This document shows positions 17,732 through 26,393 of a stretch of DNA of 64,000 nt, in pieces. The DNA is taken from contig OY970326.1 in assembly GCA_963717155.1 (NCBI GenBank), positions 248,001-312,000 of the forward strand, written 5' to 3'. Made by a program: the position numbers and the translations under genes. Each line of letters starts with the position of its first letter. Within the stretch, counting starts at the first letter, position 1. This DNA comes from G963717155 sp963717155. GTDB lineage: Bacteria; Actinomycetota; Thermoleophilia; Gaiellales; JALYLC01. The notes below the pieces were generated by a model, which saw only the letters and a program-made list of their open reading frames with translations, did no database searches and was not told the DNA's origin.

Positions 17732-18263
17732 TCGAGAGCTTCTTGCAGGAGCTCGACTGCTGGAATGCGCTCTGTAGCTCGCCCTTGGGGTCGAGCTGCT
17801 TGAGGCTCGAGAACGTCGACGAGACCTGGCTTCCCATCGTCGTGAGAGTGGTGGTGATGGTGGTCACCGCCGTGGCCGCGCTGCTCAGGTTCGAGACGTC
17901 GTCGGCGGCACTCTTGATCGAATCCGTGTCCTTCTTCAGGTCGCTCGACAGCTGGTCGATCGAATCCTTCGCCTTCTGGCCCGAATCGGTGTCTGGCTTC
18001 CCGAGGTCCTTGAGGTCGGACTGAAGCGTCTCCGTCGCCGACTTCATGTCACCGGCCGTCGTCTTCAGCGAGTCCTGCGAGATGTTTCCGGCCTTGAGCG
18101 AGTCGGTGCTGGACTTGATCGAGCTTTTCCAGGTCACGATCGACGAGCAGACGCCGTTCACCCAATCGGTGGTGGACGTCGTCTTGGTGCTCGACGATCC
18201 GCATCCAGCGGTCAGGAGCCCGACAGCTACGACGGCCACGAGGGAAATGGCGGATAGGCGCAT
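17721..18263 (-). CDS. Secreted lipoprotein, Ser/Thr-rich coiled coil
   Basis: 180 residues. Signal peptide with lipobox L-T-A-G-C at residues 17-21 predicts lipid anchoring of Cys21. After a Ser/Thr linker the body is helical with repeated S-x-x-x-D-L-K-type heptads (D-S-L-K, S-D-L-K-D-L, S-S-D-L-K-K-D). Cys residues near positions 39 and 174 could pair as a disulfide. No enzyme motif; looks like an envelope structural or binding protein. Its composition (Lys, Thr, Ser) differs from its Arg-rich neighbours, as expected for an exported protein. Confidence 0.78.
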   Translation of the reverse strand: MRLSAISLVAVVAVGLLTAGCGSSSTKTTSTTDWVNGVCSSIVTWKSSIKSSTDSLKAGNISQDSLKTTAGDMKSATETLQSDLKDLGKPDTDSGQKAKDSIDQLSSDLKKDTDSIKSAADDVSNLSSAATAVTTITTTLTTMGSQVSSTFSSLKQLDPKGELQSAFQQSSSCKKLSSSS

Positions 18264-18408
18264 GAGTCGAGGCTACTGAACGCTCCGATGTTGCGTGTCA
18301 CCCGGATTGGGTGATCGGAGCAGCCGCGCGCCTCGACTGGTGCATGCGCTTTACGCGGCTGGCCCCGAGTCGTAGGCTCGCTTTCCGCGCCGAGAGGGAG
18401 GTCGTCAA

Positions 18409-19010
18409 GTGTCCTGGCAGCTAAAGGGCAGCTACGTGGAGACCTGCTCGTGCGAGCTGATGTGCCCGTGCAATCTGTCGTTCGACCACGGCGCGACGTA
18501 CGACTTCTGTCGCGTGACGCTCGTCTTCAACATCCGCGAGGGTGAGATCGAGGGCACCGACATCGGCGGGCTCGAAGGTCGCCGCGATCGCGGACACGCC
18601 GAAGGTCATGACCGACGGGAACTGGCGGCTCGGCGTGTTCGTCGACGACGGGCGACCGACGAGCAGGCCGACAAGCTCGTCCAGGTCTTCAGCGGCCAGC
18701 TGGGCGGCCCGATGGCCGCGCTCGCGCCGCTGGTGGGCGAGATGCTCGGCGTCGAGCGGGCGCCGATCGAGGTCGACGACGACGGGCTGCGGCACAGCGT
18801 CCGCGTCGGCGACGCGATCGACTTCGAGATCGAGGACATCGTGCCGTTCGGGGTCGAGACCGGCCAGCCGGTGCGGTTCGACGGCATGTTCCACCCGGTG
18901 GGTCGGACCTCACGATGGCCGAGGCGAAGCGCTCGCGGATCAACGCCTTCGGCATCGAGTACGAGGGCAAGACCGGGCTGTCGAAGTCCGAGTTCTCCTG
19001 GGCCGCCTGA
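18409..19010 (+). pseudogene. DUF1326 protein, frameshifted
   Basis: GTG 18409 has a strong ribosome site (GAGGGAGG just upstream). The protein opens with the DUF1326 signature E-T-C-S-C-E-L-M-C-P-C-N, a Cys-rich metal-site candidate. The frame is then broken: K-V-A-A-I-A-D-T-P-K-V-M-T-D is one frame away (shift near 18575), the next part D-E-Q-A-D-K-L-V-Q-V-F is back in the first frame, and the ending M-A-E-A-K-R-S-R-I-N-A-F to TGA 19010 is in a third (shift near 18900). No in-family residues seem lost, so the breaks look like short insertions. DUF1326 genes commonly neighbour DUF2182 genes, as here. Confidence 0.75.
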
Positions 19011-19014
19011 GCGC

Positions 19015-19856
19015 ATGATCGCGTCGGCGCACGAGCGCGCGTCCCGCCGGCGGGCGGTCTCGCCCCGGCGTTCGCGGCCGCGCGCGCCCGGCTCGGGCTC
19101 GTCGCCGCTGCTCTTCGCGCTCGCCGGCGCTCGGCTGGTGGTGGACGGTCGACCAGATGCGGGGCATGGACGACGGGCCCGTGGACCGGCCTCGGCACGC
19201 TCGGCTGGTTCCTCGGCGTCTGGGTCGTGATGATGGCCGCGATGATGTTCCCGTCGGTCGCGCCGACGGTCGCGCTGTACTCGCGGATGACCCGAGCAGC
19301 GCTCACCGCTGCTCGCCGCTGGTGTTCGCGGGCGGCTACCTCGCTGACCTGGGGCGGCGCGGGCGTGCTCGCCTTCGCGATCGCGGCGGCCGGCGGCCGG
19401 CTCGCCGGCGACGTGCTCGCCTGGGACAACGCCGGCCGCTGGGTCGCGGGAGCGACGCTGCTCGTCGCCGCCGTCTACGAGCTGACGCCGCTCAAGGATG
19501 TCTGCCTCGGCAAGTGCCGCAGCCCGCTCGGGTTCCTGCTCGGCTCGTGGCGGGACGGGCCGGCCGGGAGCACTGCGGATGGGCGCCGAAGAACGGCGCC
19601 TGGTGCGTCGGCTGCTGCTGGGCGCTGATGGCCTCGCTGTTCGCGCTCGGCGTCATGAGCATCGTCTGGATGGCGTTCGTCGCCGGGCTGATCGCCGTCG
19701 AGAAGACCCTCCCGTGGCGTCGCGTCGCGACCTACGGGACGGCCGCGGTCCTGCTCGCGCTCGGCGTGCTCCTGCTCGTTCGCGCCCGACGCGATCCCGG
19801 CGCTCACGACCCCTGGGAGCAATCCGATGCCCCAGATGGAGCGAATGGGCTCCTAG
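19015..19856 (+). pseudogene. DUF2182 metal-binding membrane protein, frameshifted
   Basis: Pieces of a DUF2182 integral membrane protein lie in three frames in the right order: V-D-Q-M-R-G-M-D-D-G-P near 19150, W-F-L-G-V-W-V-V-M-M-A-A-M-M-F-P-S-V-A-P-T near 19200-19270, L-T-P-L-K-D-V-C-L-G-K-C-R-S-P near 19485, G-A-W-C-V-G-C-C-W-A-L-M near 19600, and a tail ending at TAG 19854-19856. About six frame changes are needed. The Met and Cys-rich helices are those expected to bind metal. ATG 19015 follows the DUF1326 stop by 4 bases, so the two form an operon. Confidence 0.72.
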
Positions 19857-19915
19857 CTGCCAGCGGGAATGTCCAGGTGCCCTCGACCGGGAGTTCCGTT
19901 ATAAAGACAGGCTCG

Positions 19916-20985
19916 ATGGTCGAAGCCGCCCGTCACGTTCCGCCATCGCTGTTGCCGACGACCGTGGTCGGCAGCTACCCCAGCCGGACTGGCTGATCGA
20001 CCGGGCCGCGCTGGCGGCGCGGCTGCCGCCGCGCGTGCGCGCGCTCGAGCTGTGGCGCGTCGCGCCGGAGCTGCTCGAGCAGGCCCAGGACGACGCGACC
20101 CGGCTCGCGATCGCGCGACATGGAGCGCGCCGGCATCGACGTCGTCACCGACGGCGAGATCCGGCGCGAGAGCTACTCGAACCGCTTCGCGACCGCGCTC
20201 GACGGGCGTCGACCTCGACAACCCGGGACGTCGCGATCGACCGCACCGGCCACGCCGAACCCGGTGCCGCGGGTGGTCGGGCCGATCCGGCGGCCGCGAT
20301 CCGGTCGAGGTGCGCGACGTCGAGTTCCTGCGCGCCAGCACCGGACCGGCGCGATCAAGATCACCGTGCCCGGCCCGTTCACGATGTCCCAGCAGGCCCA
20401 GGACGACTACTACGGCGACGCGGCCGAGCTCGCGCTGGCCTACGCGGCCGCGGTCAACGAGGAGCTGCGCGACCTCGTCGCCGCCGGGGCCGACGTCGTC
20501 CAGATCGACGAGCCCTACCTGCAGGCGCGGCCCGAGCAGGCGCGCGAGTACGCGCTCGCCGGCGATCGACCGGGCGCTCGAGGGGATCGAGGGCGACGAC
20601 GGCGCTGCACATCTGCTTCGGCTACGCGGCGATCGTCCACAGCCGGCCGACCGCGGCTACTCGTTCCTGGCCGAGCTCGACGGCTGCGCGGCGACGCAGA
20701 TCTCGATCGAGGCGGCCCAGCCGCGGCTCGACCTTCGGCGTCCTCGCGGAGCTCGCCGAGCAAGGACGTGATCCTCGGCGTGCTCGACCTCGGCGACCCC
20801 GACGTCGAGAGCCGCGAGGCCGTCGCCGAGCGCATCCGCGCCGCGCTCGAGCACGTCGACCGCCGAGCGGCTCGTCGCTCGCGCCCGGACTGCGGGATGA
20901 AGTACCTGCCGCGCGCGACGGCGTATCGGCAAGCTCCGCGCGATGGTCGCAGGCCGCGGCGATCGTCCGCGCGGAGCTGGCCTAG
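19916..20985 (+). pseudogene. MetE-like cobalamin-independent methionine synthase domain, heavily frameshifted
   Basis: From ATG 19916 (L-P-T-T-V-V-G-S-Y-P) the family can be followed through all three frames to TAG 20983-20985: R-A-G-I-D-V-V-T-D-G-E (20130), V-P-G-P-F-T-M-S-Q-Q-A (20370), V-V-Q-I-D-E-P-Y-L (20500), H-I-C-F-G-Y (20610), Q-I-S-I-E-A-A-Q-P (20700), and P-D-C-G-M-K-Y-L-P (20890), including the zinc Cys. I count about fifteen frame changes in 1.07 kb, most of them +1. Coding content between breaks is intact, with no internal loss. About 350 residues if repaired, the length of stand-alone MetE C-terminal-domain proteins. Confidence 0.75.
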
Positions 20986-20997
20986 AAGGCGCCGCAG

Positions 20998-21032
20998 CTA
21001 CAGCGGCTTGCCGAGCTCCATGCTGGCGTAGC
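20998..21032. repeat. 35-bp direct repeat, left copy (candidate attachment site)
   Basis: Matches 22617-22651 at 34 of 35 positions (G/C difference at base 28). The right copy is the last 11 codons plus stop of the CAP-domain gene; this left copy encodes the same peptide end (Y-A-S-M-E-L-G-K-P-L-stop on the minus strand) without a gene attached. It lies 12 bases after the MetE-like stop. Confidence 0.85.
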
Positions 21033-21430
21033 GAATTCGCCGCAAAGCATTTAGAGCGGGATGAAGCCTGGAAACGATGTGGAAACTAGTTCGGCGGGTT
21101 CCTGAGCATATCCGCGAGCGACTCGTCGAGTTCCGTCCGGTCGAACAGCAGGCGCGCCTAGCGCGTGCGATCGATCCGCGTAGCTCGAGCGCGGATCGGG
21201 TTGATCGATCGAGCAAGTTCCGCTTCCCGAACGCTACTTTCCGCCGGCCGGCTTTCCCCATTCCGACACGGCCATAGTCACGCCGGATGTTGGACACTCC
21301 GGCGACGTCGCCGCTTTGTGCGCCGCCCTCGCTCCCTGGCAATCTGAGTGGCTCGGGCCGATCGGGCGGTCAAGGCTCGGAACTCCGCCGCGTCCGGACG
21401 CGGCACCCGAGGGTCGCCTAGGCTGGTGGG
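21033..21430. other. Non-coding stretch inside the island
   Basis: About 400 bases with lower GC than the flanks and frequent stops in all frames. On the minus strand near 21100-21160 a short open piece ends F-D-R-T-E-L-D-E-S-L-A-D-M-L-R-N-P-P-N before a stop; it could be the tail of a lost gene. I see no convincing gene, RNA or promoter beyond the region just before 21431. Confidence 0.4.
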
Positions 21431-22102
21431 ATGGCGGTCGATCAAGAGCCGGGACCGCGGGCGCGGCTGCGCACTCGTGCCGCCTCCGCGGGAAGCGGAG
21501 CAACCACCGCGACCGGAAAGGCGGTCAGGGCGCTCGTCGACTCCGTGGGAGCACTTGCCGATTCGGCGATCGACCGGGTGCTGCTTACGGACGAGCGCGT
21601 GACCTCGGCCTCGGAAGCCAAGCGGCTGCTTGCCGGTGACGCCGACACCGAAGCGCTGGCCGACAAGATCCAGCGCGTCGTCATCCTCGCTGTACCGGTC
21701 GTACGGAGGCTCGCGCGCGGCGCCCGATTGTCCCGGGTGCCCTGGGTGATGGCCGCCTCGAGCTCGGTCTCGATTGGGATCGCGGTGCGCACCGGGGTGC
21801 GCGAACTACAGTTGCTCGCCTCACTCGTCGCCTACCGGCTCGAACAAGCAACAGGGACGCCCAGCGATCCCGCACTCGTCAAGAAAGTTACGATCGACCT
21901 CTTCCTCTACCCGAACCGTGCACCCGACCCAGACGACGACAAGCTACGCCTCTTTCGGCTCACCCGCACCTTGGTGCTCCGCGGAGCTTTCGGACGGAAC
22001 ACCTCACGACGCGCCGCAAAAGCACTCGATGCGGCGGACAAACTCGACGGCCAACAGCTCGCCGCGCGGTGGAAACAAGCTCCACCGCGTACGAACCATT
22101 GA
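21431..22102 (+). CDS. Hypothetical protein, weakly EcsC-like
   Basis: 223 residues from ATG 21431. A central segment (L-S-R-V-P-W-V-M-A-A-S-S-S-V-S-I-G-I-A-V-R-T-G) followed by Q-L-L-A-S-L-V-A-Y-R-L-E resembles the hydrophobic core of EcsC-family proteins, but the match is weak. The N-terminus is Ala/Thr/Arg-rich and the C-terminus (F-G-R-N-T-S-R-R-A-A-K-A-L-D-A-A-D-K-L) is helical and basic. It is the only intact gene of the island, and codon choice (more A/T third positions, AAA and ACC mixed) differs from the flanks, consistent with transfer. Confidence 0.55.
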   Translation: MAVDQEPGPRARLRTRAASAGSGATTATGKAVRALVDSVGALADSAIDRVLLTDERVTSASEAKRLLAGDADTEALADKIQRVVILAVPVVRRLARGARLSRVPWVMAASSSVSIGIAVRTGVRELQLLASLVAYRLEQATGTPSDPALVKKVTIDLFLYPNRAPDPDDDKLRLFRLTRTLVLRGAFGRNTSRRAAKALDAADKLDGQQLAARWKQAPPRTNH

Positions 22103-22203
22103 CTACCACGCTCTCGCAAGGCGAATGCGTCTTTCAGCCGCGACGTGATCGACGCCGGCTCCGGATGGGCATGGACGACGAGCACGCTAGGCAGTGGCGT
22201 CAT
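22102..22203 (-). pseudogene. N-terminal fragment of a flavodoxin-like NAD(P)H oxidoreductase
   Basis: Minus-strand ATG 22203 opens with V-L-V-V-H-A-H-P-E-P-A-S-I-T-S-R-L-K-D-A-F, the FMN/phosphate-loop start typical of Flavodoxin_2 (NQO/MdaB-like) quinone reductases. The resemblance ends after about 34 codons, where the frame runs antisense into the EcsC-like gene. A gene remnant rather than a working enzyme. Confidence 0.5.
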
Positions 22204-22240
22204 TAGGATTCCCTGAGATCGGGCGCGGGGAGCGCAGCGT

Positions 22241-22616
22241 CTACGAAATACGGTAGCGCGACGCCCGTCGGCGCTGGGCTAGCGCCGACGCATCCTGACC
22301 CGCGAGTACCTTGCGGATCGTTGCCGGCCACCAGGTTGCGCCTCCCTGCGCGGTCGACACGCCGTCCGCGACGAGACCATCGGCGATCGCGCTCAGCGAT
22401 GAACCCTCGCGACGTTCACGCACGATCCGCTCGACGACCTCAGGGGGAGCGTGCTCGGCCGCCCAAGCCGCACGCCCTGGGCGCGCTTGACGGCGAGCGC
22501 GTCCTTCGTCCGCTGCGACATGATCGGGCGCTCCCACTGTGCGACCGCGTGAGTATCCGGCTCTGCGAGTAATCCGATGACTATGTGATTAGCAGGACGA
22601 TCGCCAGCCAAAAACA
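22241..22616 (-). pseudogene. Serine recombinase (resolvase) remnant
   Basis: The segment near 22500-22570 encodes A-Q-W-E-R-P-I-M-S-Q-R-T-K-D-A-L-A-V and V-R-L-G-R-P-S, the long E-helix and hinge of resolvase/invertase-type serine recombinases. After one frame change near 22440 a helix-turn-helix part follows (P-P-E-V-V-E-R-I-V-R-E-R-R-E-G-S-S-L-S-A-I-A-D). The catalytic N-terminal half, with the active Ser, is missing because the coding sequence stops at the repeat junction (22617). Broken by both truncation and frameshift, so not functional. Confidence 0.7.
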
Positions 22617-22651
22617 CTACAGCGGCTTGCCGAGCTCCATGCTCGCGTAGC
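22617..22651. repeat. 35-bp direct repeat, right copy (3' end of CAP gene)
   Basis: Coincides exactly with the stop codon and last codons of the CAP-domain gene; the other copy is at 20998-21032. The two copies bound a 1.6-kb island carrying the recombinase remnant, which abuts this copy. Confidence 0.85.
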
Positions 22652-23123
22652 AGCCATGCGATCCGGGTGCGACGGCCACGGCGATCTGGCTCACGTCGGT
22701 GGCGCGCATGTTGGCGTCATGCGGCGGCGAGTGCCGCCACATCAGCACCAGGTCCGAGCCGAGCCCCTGCGGAAACGGAGCGCCCTCGACCGCGACGTTC
22801 TCGCGCATCGTGCGGAAGCGGTAGGACGACGTGCGCGCGCGTTGGGCGAAGCTGAGCCCCGCACTCGAGGAGTGGGTCATGTTGTCGCTCGTGGCCATGT
22901 CTCGCGCATGGAGGAGCGCGAACTCGTTCAGCTTCGGCGTCTGGGTGAGGCGCGGGAGCCCGAGCGAGGCGCGGTAGTCGTTGGTGTCGGCGACGACCTT
23001 CGCGGCGGTCGCCGCGTTGCAGGTGTTCGTCGGGACGGTCCGGGCCGCCAGGGCGGGCGCGGCGAGTGCCGTCGAGACGATGGCTACGAGACAAAAGGCG
23101 AGCGTGTGGCGGTATTCGCGCAT
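22617..23123 (-). CDS. Secreted CAP/SCP-domain protein
   Basis: 168 residues. A signal peptide (hydrophobic L-A-F-C-L-V-A-I-V-S-T-A-L-A-A-P-A-L-A-A) precedes a CAP domain. Seen are N-D-Y-R-A-S-L-G-L-P-R-L, the A-L-L-H-A-R-D-M-A helix, M-T-H-S, E-N-V-A and W-R-H-S-P-P-H-D-A-N-M, that is the conserved His/Glu cavity residues of bacterial YkwD-like proteins. Two Cys (near residues 35 and 158) may form a disulfide. The gene's 3' end is the site of the island insertion and is intact after it. Function of bacterial CAP proteins is mostly unknown. Confidence 0.88.
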   Translation of the reverse strand: MREYRHTLAFCLVAIVSTALAAPALAARTVPTNTCNAATAAKVVADTNDYRASLGLPRLTQTPKLNEFALLHARDMATSDNMTHSSSAGLSFAQRARTSSYRFRTMRENVAVEGAPFPQGLGSDLVLMWRHSPPHDANMRATDVSQIAVAVAPGSHGCYASMELGKPL

Positions 23124-23156
23124 GCCTCAATGATCGTCTCGTCGGGCGGATCTGAC

Positions 23157-23197
23157 CTCCCCCGTCCGGCTTCCCCCGTCCGGCTTCCCCCGTCGGG
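23157..23197. repeat. Three-unit 14-bp tandem repeat
   Basis: CTTCCCCCGTCCGG is repeated almost three times (first unit 13 bases, last unit with one change) in the short gap between the divergent CAP and ABC-F genes. It could be slipped replication or stacked protein sites. Confidence 0.6.
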
Positions 23198-23232
23198 CGT
23201 CACTCGGATGGGTTCGCGGACAATGCGTCGCG

Positions 23233-25023
23233 ATGGCAGCACCGAGACAGCTCGTGAGCGTCGAGCGCCTGGGGAAGAGCTTCGGTGGAGGCGCCGTCCT
23301 TGCCGATGTCTCGCTCGGGATCGCCGCCGGCGAGCGGATCGGCGTCGTCGGAGCGAACGGCTCCGGCAAGTCGACGCTGCTGTCGCTGGTCGCGCGTCTC
23401 GACGAGCCCGATGCAGGCCGGGTGACGTGGACGACCGATCTGCGCGTCGGCTTGCTCGGCCAGCTCGACACGCTCGATCCTGCACGGACGATCCGGCAGG
23501 AGGTGATCGGCGGTCTCGCCGACCACGAGTGGGCGGGCGACCGCCGGATCCGCGAGGTGCTCGAGGGCACGCTCGGCGGTGTCGAGCTCTCGCGCTTCCC
23601 CGGTGGCCTCGACACGGTCATCGGCCCGCTCTCCGGCGGTGAGCGCCGCCGCATCGCGCTTGCGAAGCTTCTCCTCGACGGGCCTGAGCTGTTGCTGCTC
23701 GACGAGCCGACGAACCACCTCGACCTCGAGGCGGTCAGCTGGCTGGCAGGCCATCTGGCCGCGCGACGCGGTGCGCTCCTGGTCGTGACCCACGACCGCT
23801 GGTTCCTCGACACCGTGTGCAGCCGCACCTGGGAGATCGACGCGGCGACGGTGCGCGAGCACGATGGCGGCTATGCCGCGTGGGTGCTTGCGCGGGCCGA
23901 GCGCGAGCGCGTCGCCGCGGTGACCGAAGGTCGTCGGCGCAACCTGCTGCGCAAGGAGCTCGCGTGGCTCCGGCGCGGCCCACCGGCGCGCACGACGAAG
24001 CCGCGGTTCCGGATCGATGCCGCGAATGCGCTGATCGCCGACGAGCCCGTCGTCCGCGATCGCGCCGAGCTCTTGCGGTTCGCGACCGCGCGCCTCGGGC
24101 GCTCCGTGCTCGACGTGGAGGGCGTCAGCGTCACGCTCGGCGACCGCGCACTCCTCCGCCGCCTGACCTGGCGGCTCGGACCTGGCGACCGCGTCGGTGT
24201 CGTCGGGGTGAACGGATCGGGCAAGACGACCCTGCTCCGTCTGCTCGCCGGAGACATCGAGCCGACCGAAGGAGTCGTGCGGCGCGGCTCGACGGTGCGC
24301 CTCGGGACGCTCTCGCAGGACCTCGAGGAGCTTGCCGGAGGTGAGCGCGTTCTCGAGGCGCTCGAGTCCGTCCGTACGCGCATCGCGCTCGGCGACGGCC
24401 GGGAGCTGACGGCCTCGCAGCTCTGCGAGCGGTTCGGGTTCGCCGGCAACCGGCAGTGGGCGTTCGTCGCCGATCTGTCGGGTGGCGAGCGGCGTCGGCT
24501 CCAGCTGATGCGATTGATGATGGCCGAGCCGAACGTCCTGCTGCTGGACGAGCCCACGAACGATCTCGACATCGACACCCTGACGGCGCTCGAGGATCTG
24601 CTCGACGGTTGGCCGGGAACGCTCGTCGTCGTCAGTCATGACCGCTACTTCGTCGAGCGCGTGTGCGACGACGTCTACGCGATCACCGACGACGGCGGTC
24701 TCGCGCACATGCCCGGCGGGATCGAGCAGTACCTCGAGCTGCGGGCCCGGCAGCTCGAGGAGCGCGTCGCCCCACCGCAGCCGCGCGAGGTCGTCGCTCC
24801 GAAGGGCGGTGCGCTGCGCGAGGCGCGCAGGGAGACCGGGCGACTCGAGCGAGAGCTCGCGCGGCTCGACGCGCGCCAGGCCGAGCTGCACGAGCTGCTC
24901 GCCGAGCACGCGACGAGCTACGAGCGCGTGGCCGAGCTCGATGCCGAGCTTCGCGAGCTGACGGCGGAGCGGGCTCGCGTCGAGGACGCCTGGCTCGCCG
25001 CTGCGGAGCTGCTCGAGGCCTAG
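23233..25023 (+). CDS. ABC-F family ATPase (Uup/EttA-like)
   Basis: 596 residues with two ABC domains and no membrane segment. Walker A: G-A-N-G-S-G-K-S-T (about 43) and G-V-N-G-S-G-K-T-T (about 331); signatures L-S-G-G-E-R-R-R in both; Walker B L-L-L-D-E-P-T-N in both. An inter-domain linker is present (about 215-285), and a C-terminal coiled coil (about 525-595) rich in Glu/Arg/Leu resembles the Uup C-terminal domain. ABC-F proteins act on the ribosome as translation factors or antibiotic-protection proteins; the coiled coil favours the Uup group. ATG 23233; a 14-bp hairpin follows the stop. Confidence 0.92.
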   Translation: MAAPRQLVSVERLGKSFGGGAVLADVSLGIAAGERIGVVGANGSGKSTLLSLVARLDEPDAGRVTWTTDLRVGLLGQLDTLDPARTIRQEVIGGLADHEWAGDRRIREVLEGTLGGVELSRFPGGLDTVIGPLSGGERRRIALAKLLLDGPELLLLDEPTNHLDLEAVSWLAGHLAARRGALLVVTHDRWFLDTVCSRTWEIDAATVREHDGGYAAWVLARAERERVAAVTEGRRRNLLRKELAWLRRGPPARTTKPRFRIDAANALIADEPVVRDRAELLRFATARLGRSVLDVEGVSVTLGDRALLRRLTWRLGPGDRVGVVGVNGSGKTTLLRLLAGDIEPTEGVVRRGSTVRLGTLSQDLEELAGGERVLEALESVRTRIALGDGRELTASQLCERFGFAGNRQWAFVADLSGGERRRLQLMRLMMAEPNVLLLDEPTNDLDIDTLTALEDLLDGWPGTLVVVSHDRYFVERVCDDVYAITDDGGLAHMPGGIEQYLELRARQLEERVAPPQPREVVAPKGGALREARRETGRLERELARLDARQAELHELLAEHATSYERVAELDAELRELTAERARVEDAWLAAAELLEA

Positions 25024-25030
25024 AACGTGC

Positions 25031-25066
25031 GAAGGCCCGGCGCGAGGGGGAGCGCGCCGGGCCTTC
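25031..25066. terminator. Perfect 14-bp stem hairpin between convergent genes
   Basis: Arms 25031-25044 and 25053-25066 are exact reverse complements (GAAGGCCCGGCGCG), with an 8-base loop. It starts 8 bases after the ABC-F stop and lies before the convergent htrA stop, so it can serve both strands. No T-run follows, as is common in high-GC actinobacteria. Confidence 0.75.
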
Positions 25067-25112
25067 GAGTACCGCTATGCCACCAGGAGAAGTGGGTTGC
25101 GCGGGGTAGGTG

Positions 25113-26231
25113 TTAGGCGGACGTGGAGCCGAGCGTGACCTGGACGGTCGTCGTCGAGCTCGCGCCCGACCGGATGATGGTGAGCGTGACCTTCTGGCCG
25201 ACCGTGTCGGCTGCGATCGCGCCCTCGAGATCGGACGCGTTGTTCACGCGCGTGGAGTCGATGGCCGTGATGGTGTCGCCGGCCTTGACGCCCGCGTTTG
25301 CCGCCGGACCCTGCGGCGTGACCTTGCTGACCTTCGCGCCACCGTTGTTCGGGGCGTCGCCGATGTACACGCCGAGCAGCGGATGCGCGACCTTCTGGCC
25401 GGCGATGAGCTGGGACGTGATCGACTTGACGGTGTTGCTCGGGATCGCGAATCCGACTCCGTCGTTCCCGCCGGAATCGCTGTCGATCTGGGAGTTGACG
25501 CCGATCACATTCCCGCTCGTGTCGAGCAGCGGGCCGCCGGAGTTGCCATGGTTGATCGCGGCATCGGTCTGGATGGCGTTGGTGATCGGGTGGTTGTCCG
25601 GGGACTGGATGGTGCGGCCCGTCGCGCTGACGATGCCGGCGGTGAGCGAGTCGGCCAGGCCGAACGGGCTGCCGATCGCGAACACGCCCTGACCCGTCTG
25701 CACGGAGGTGGAGTCGCCGAGCGTCAGCGGCGTGAGGGTCGTCGCCGACGGGTCGACCTTGATCACTGCGAGATCGGTGTCGGCGTCCTTGCCGACGAGG
25801 GTCGCCTTCGTGGTCGTGCCGTTCTTGAACTTGACCGTGATGGCCGTCGCACCCTCGACGACGTGATCGTTGGTGACGATGTCACCCTTGGAGTCGATCA
25901 CGAAGCCCGACCCCTCCGCCTTCTGCTGCTCCTGCTGTGGCCCGTTGAAGGAGTTGTTGCTGGTCGTCGTGCTCGTCACGGTGATGTCGACGACACCGGG
26001 AGATGTGCGCTTGTAGAGGTCGATAAGCGATCCGGATGTGGTCTTGAGCGCCGTCGGCTGAACCGTCGAGCTGATCGTGATCGGCGCGGCGGTGGGAGCC
26101 GACGAGCCGTTCGAGTCGACGACGGCGTACGCGCCAACGCCCACGCCTGCACTCACTGCGGCGACGGCGACGAGGGTCGTCAGCGTGCGGGGAAAGCTCT
26201 TTCGTGGCTCGGGGGTGGGGGATTCGGTCAT
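25113..26231 (-). CDS. HtrA/DegP-type serine protease with PDZ domain
   Basis: 372 residues. One N-terminal transmembrane anchor (about 17-37), a Ser/Thr/Gln-rich linker, then the trypsin-like domain. Catalytic triad visible: His123 in T-N-D-H-V-V, Asp153 in D-T-D-L-A-V, Ser231 in G-N-S-G-G-P. A single PDZ domain (about 280-370) contains L-L-G-V-Y-I-G and A-G-V-K-A-G-D-T-I-T-A-I. This is the layout of extracytoplasmic quality-control proteases of actinobacteria. Composition is notably poor in Arg compared with neighbours, typical for an exposed exported domain. About 160 bases of promoter gap lie upstream. Confidence 0.95.
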   Translation of the reverse strand: MTESPTPEPRKSFPRTLTTLVAVAAVSAGVGVGAYAVVDSNGSSAPTAAPITISSTVQPTALKTTSGSLIDLYKRTSPGVVDITVTSTTTSNNSFNGPQQEQQKAEGSGFVIDSKGDIVTNDHVVEGATAITVKFKNGTTTKATLVGKDADTDLAVIKVDPSATTLTPLTLGDSTSVQTGQGVFAIGSPFGLADSLTAGIVSATGRTIQSPDNHPITNAIQTDAAINHGNSGGPLLDTSGNVIGVNSQIDSDSGGNDGVGFAIPSNTVKSITSQLIAGQKVAHPLLGVYIGDAPNNGGAKVSKVTPQGPAANAGVKAGDTITAIDSTRVNNASDLEGAIAADTVGQKVTLTIIRSGASSTTTVQVTLGSTSA

Positions 26232-26393
26232 CGGATACTCCTTGTTGAGCGTCGAACTGCATGGGATCAGCCGACCCTGGGAGTCCCCTGAGCGTGCGGT
26301 TCACGCACCGTGAAGTCGCGTGATGCCCCTGTTGTTGCGATCGGAAACGGCCTGGACCCAGTGTCGACCCACCCGACCGGATCGCCGATCCCT

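Noticed and set aside
20998..21342. Minus-strand frame ending in the CAP C-terminal peptide
   Set aside because: Only the last ten codons (the duplicated repeat) resemble CAP; the upstream part is non-coding island DNA, so it is not a second CAP gene.
20986..22660. tRNA or tmRNA at the island junction
   Set aside because: No cloverleaf or T-loop-like sequence is visible at either repeat; the site is a protein gene end.
23157..23197. Possible CRISPR-like array
   Set aside because: Units abut with no spacers and are only 14 bases.
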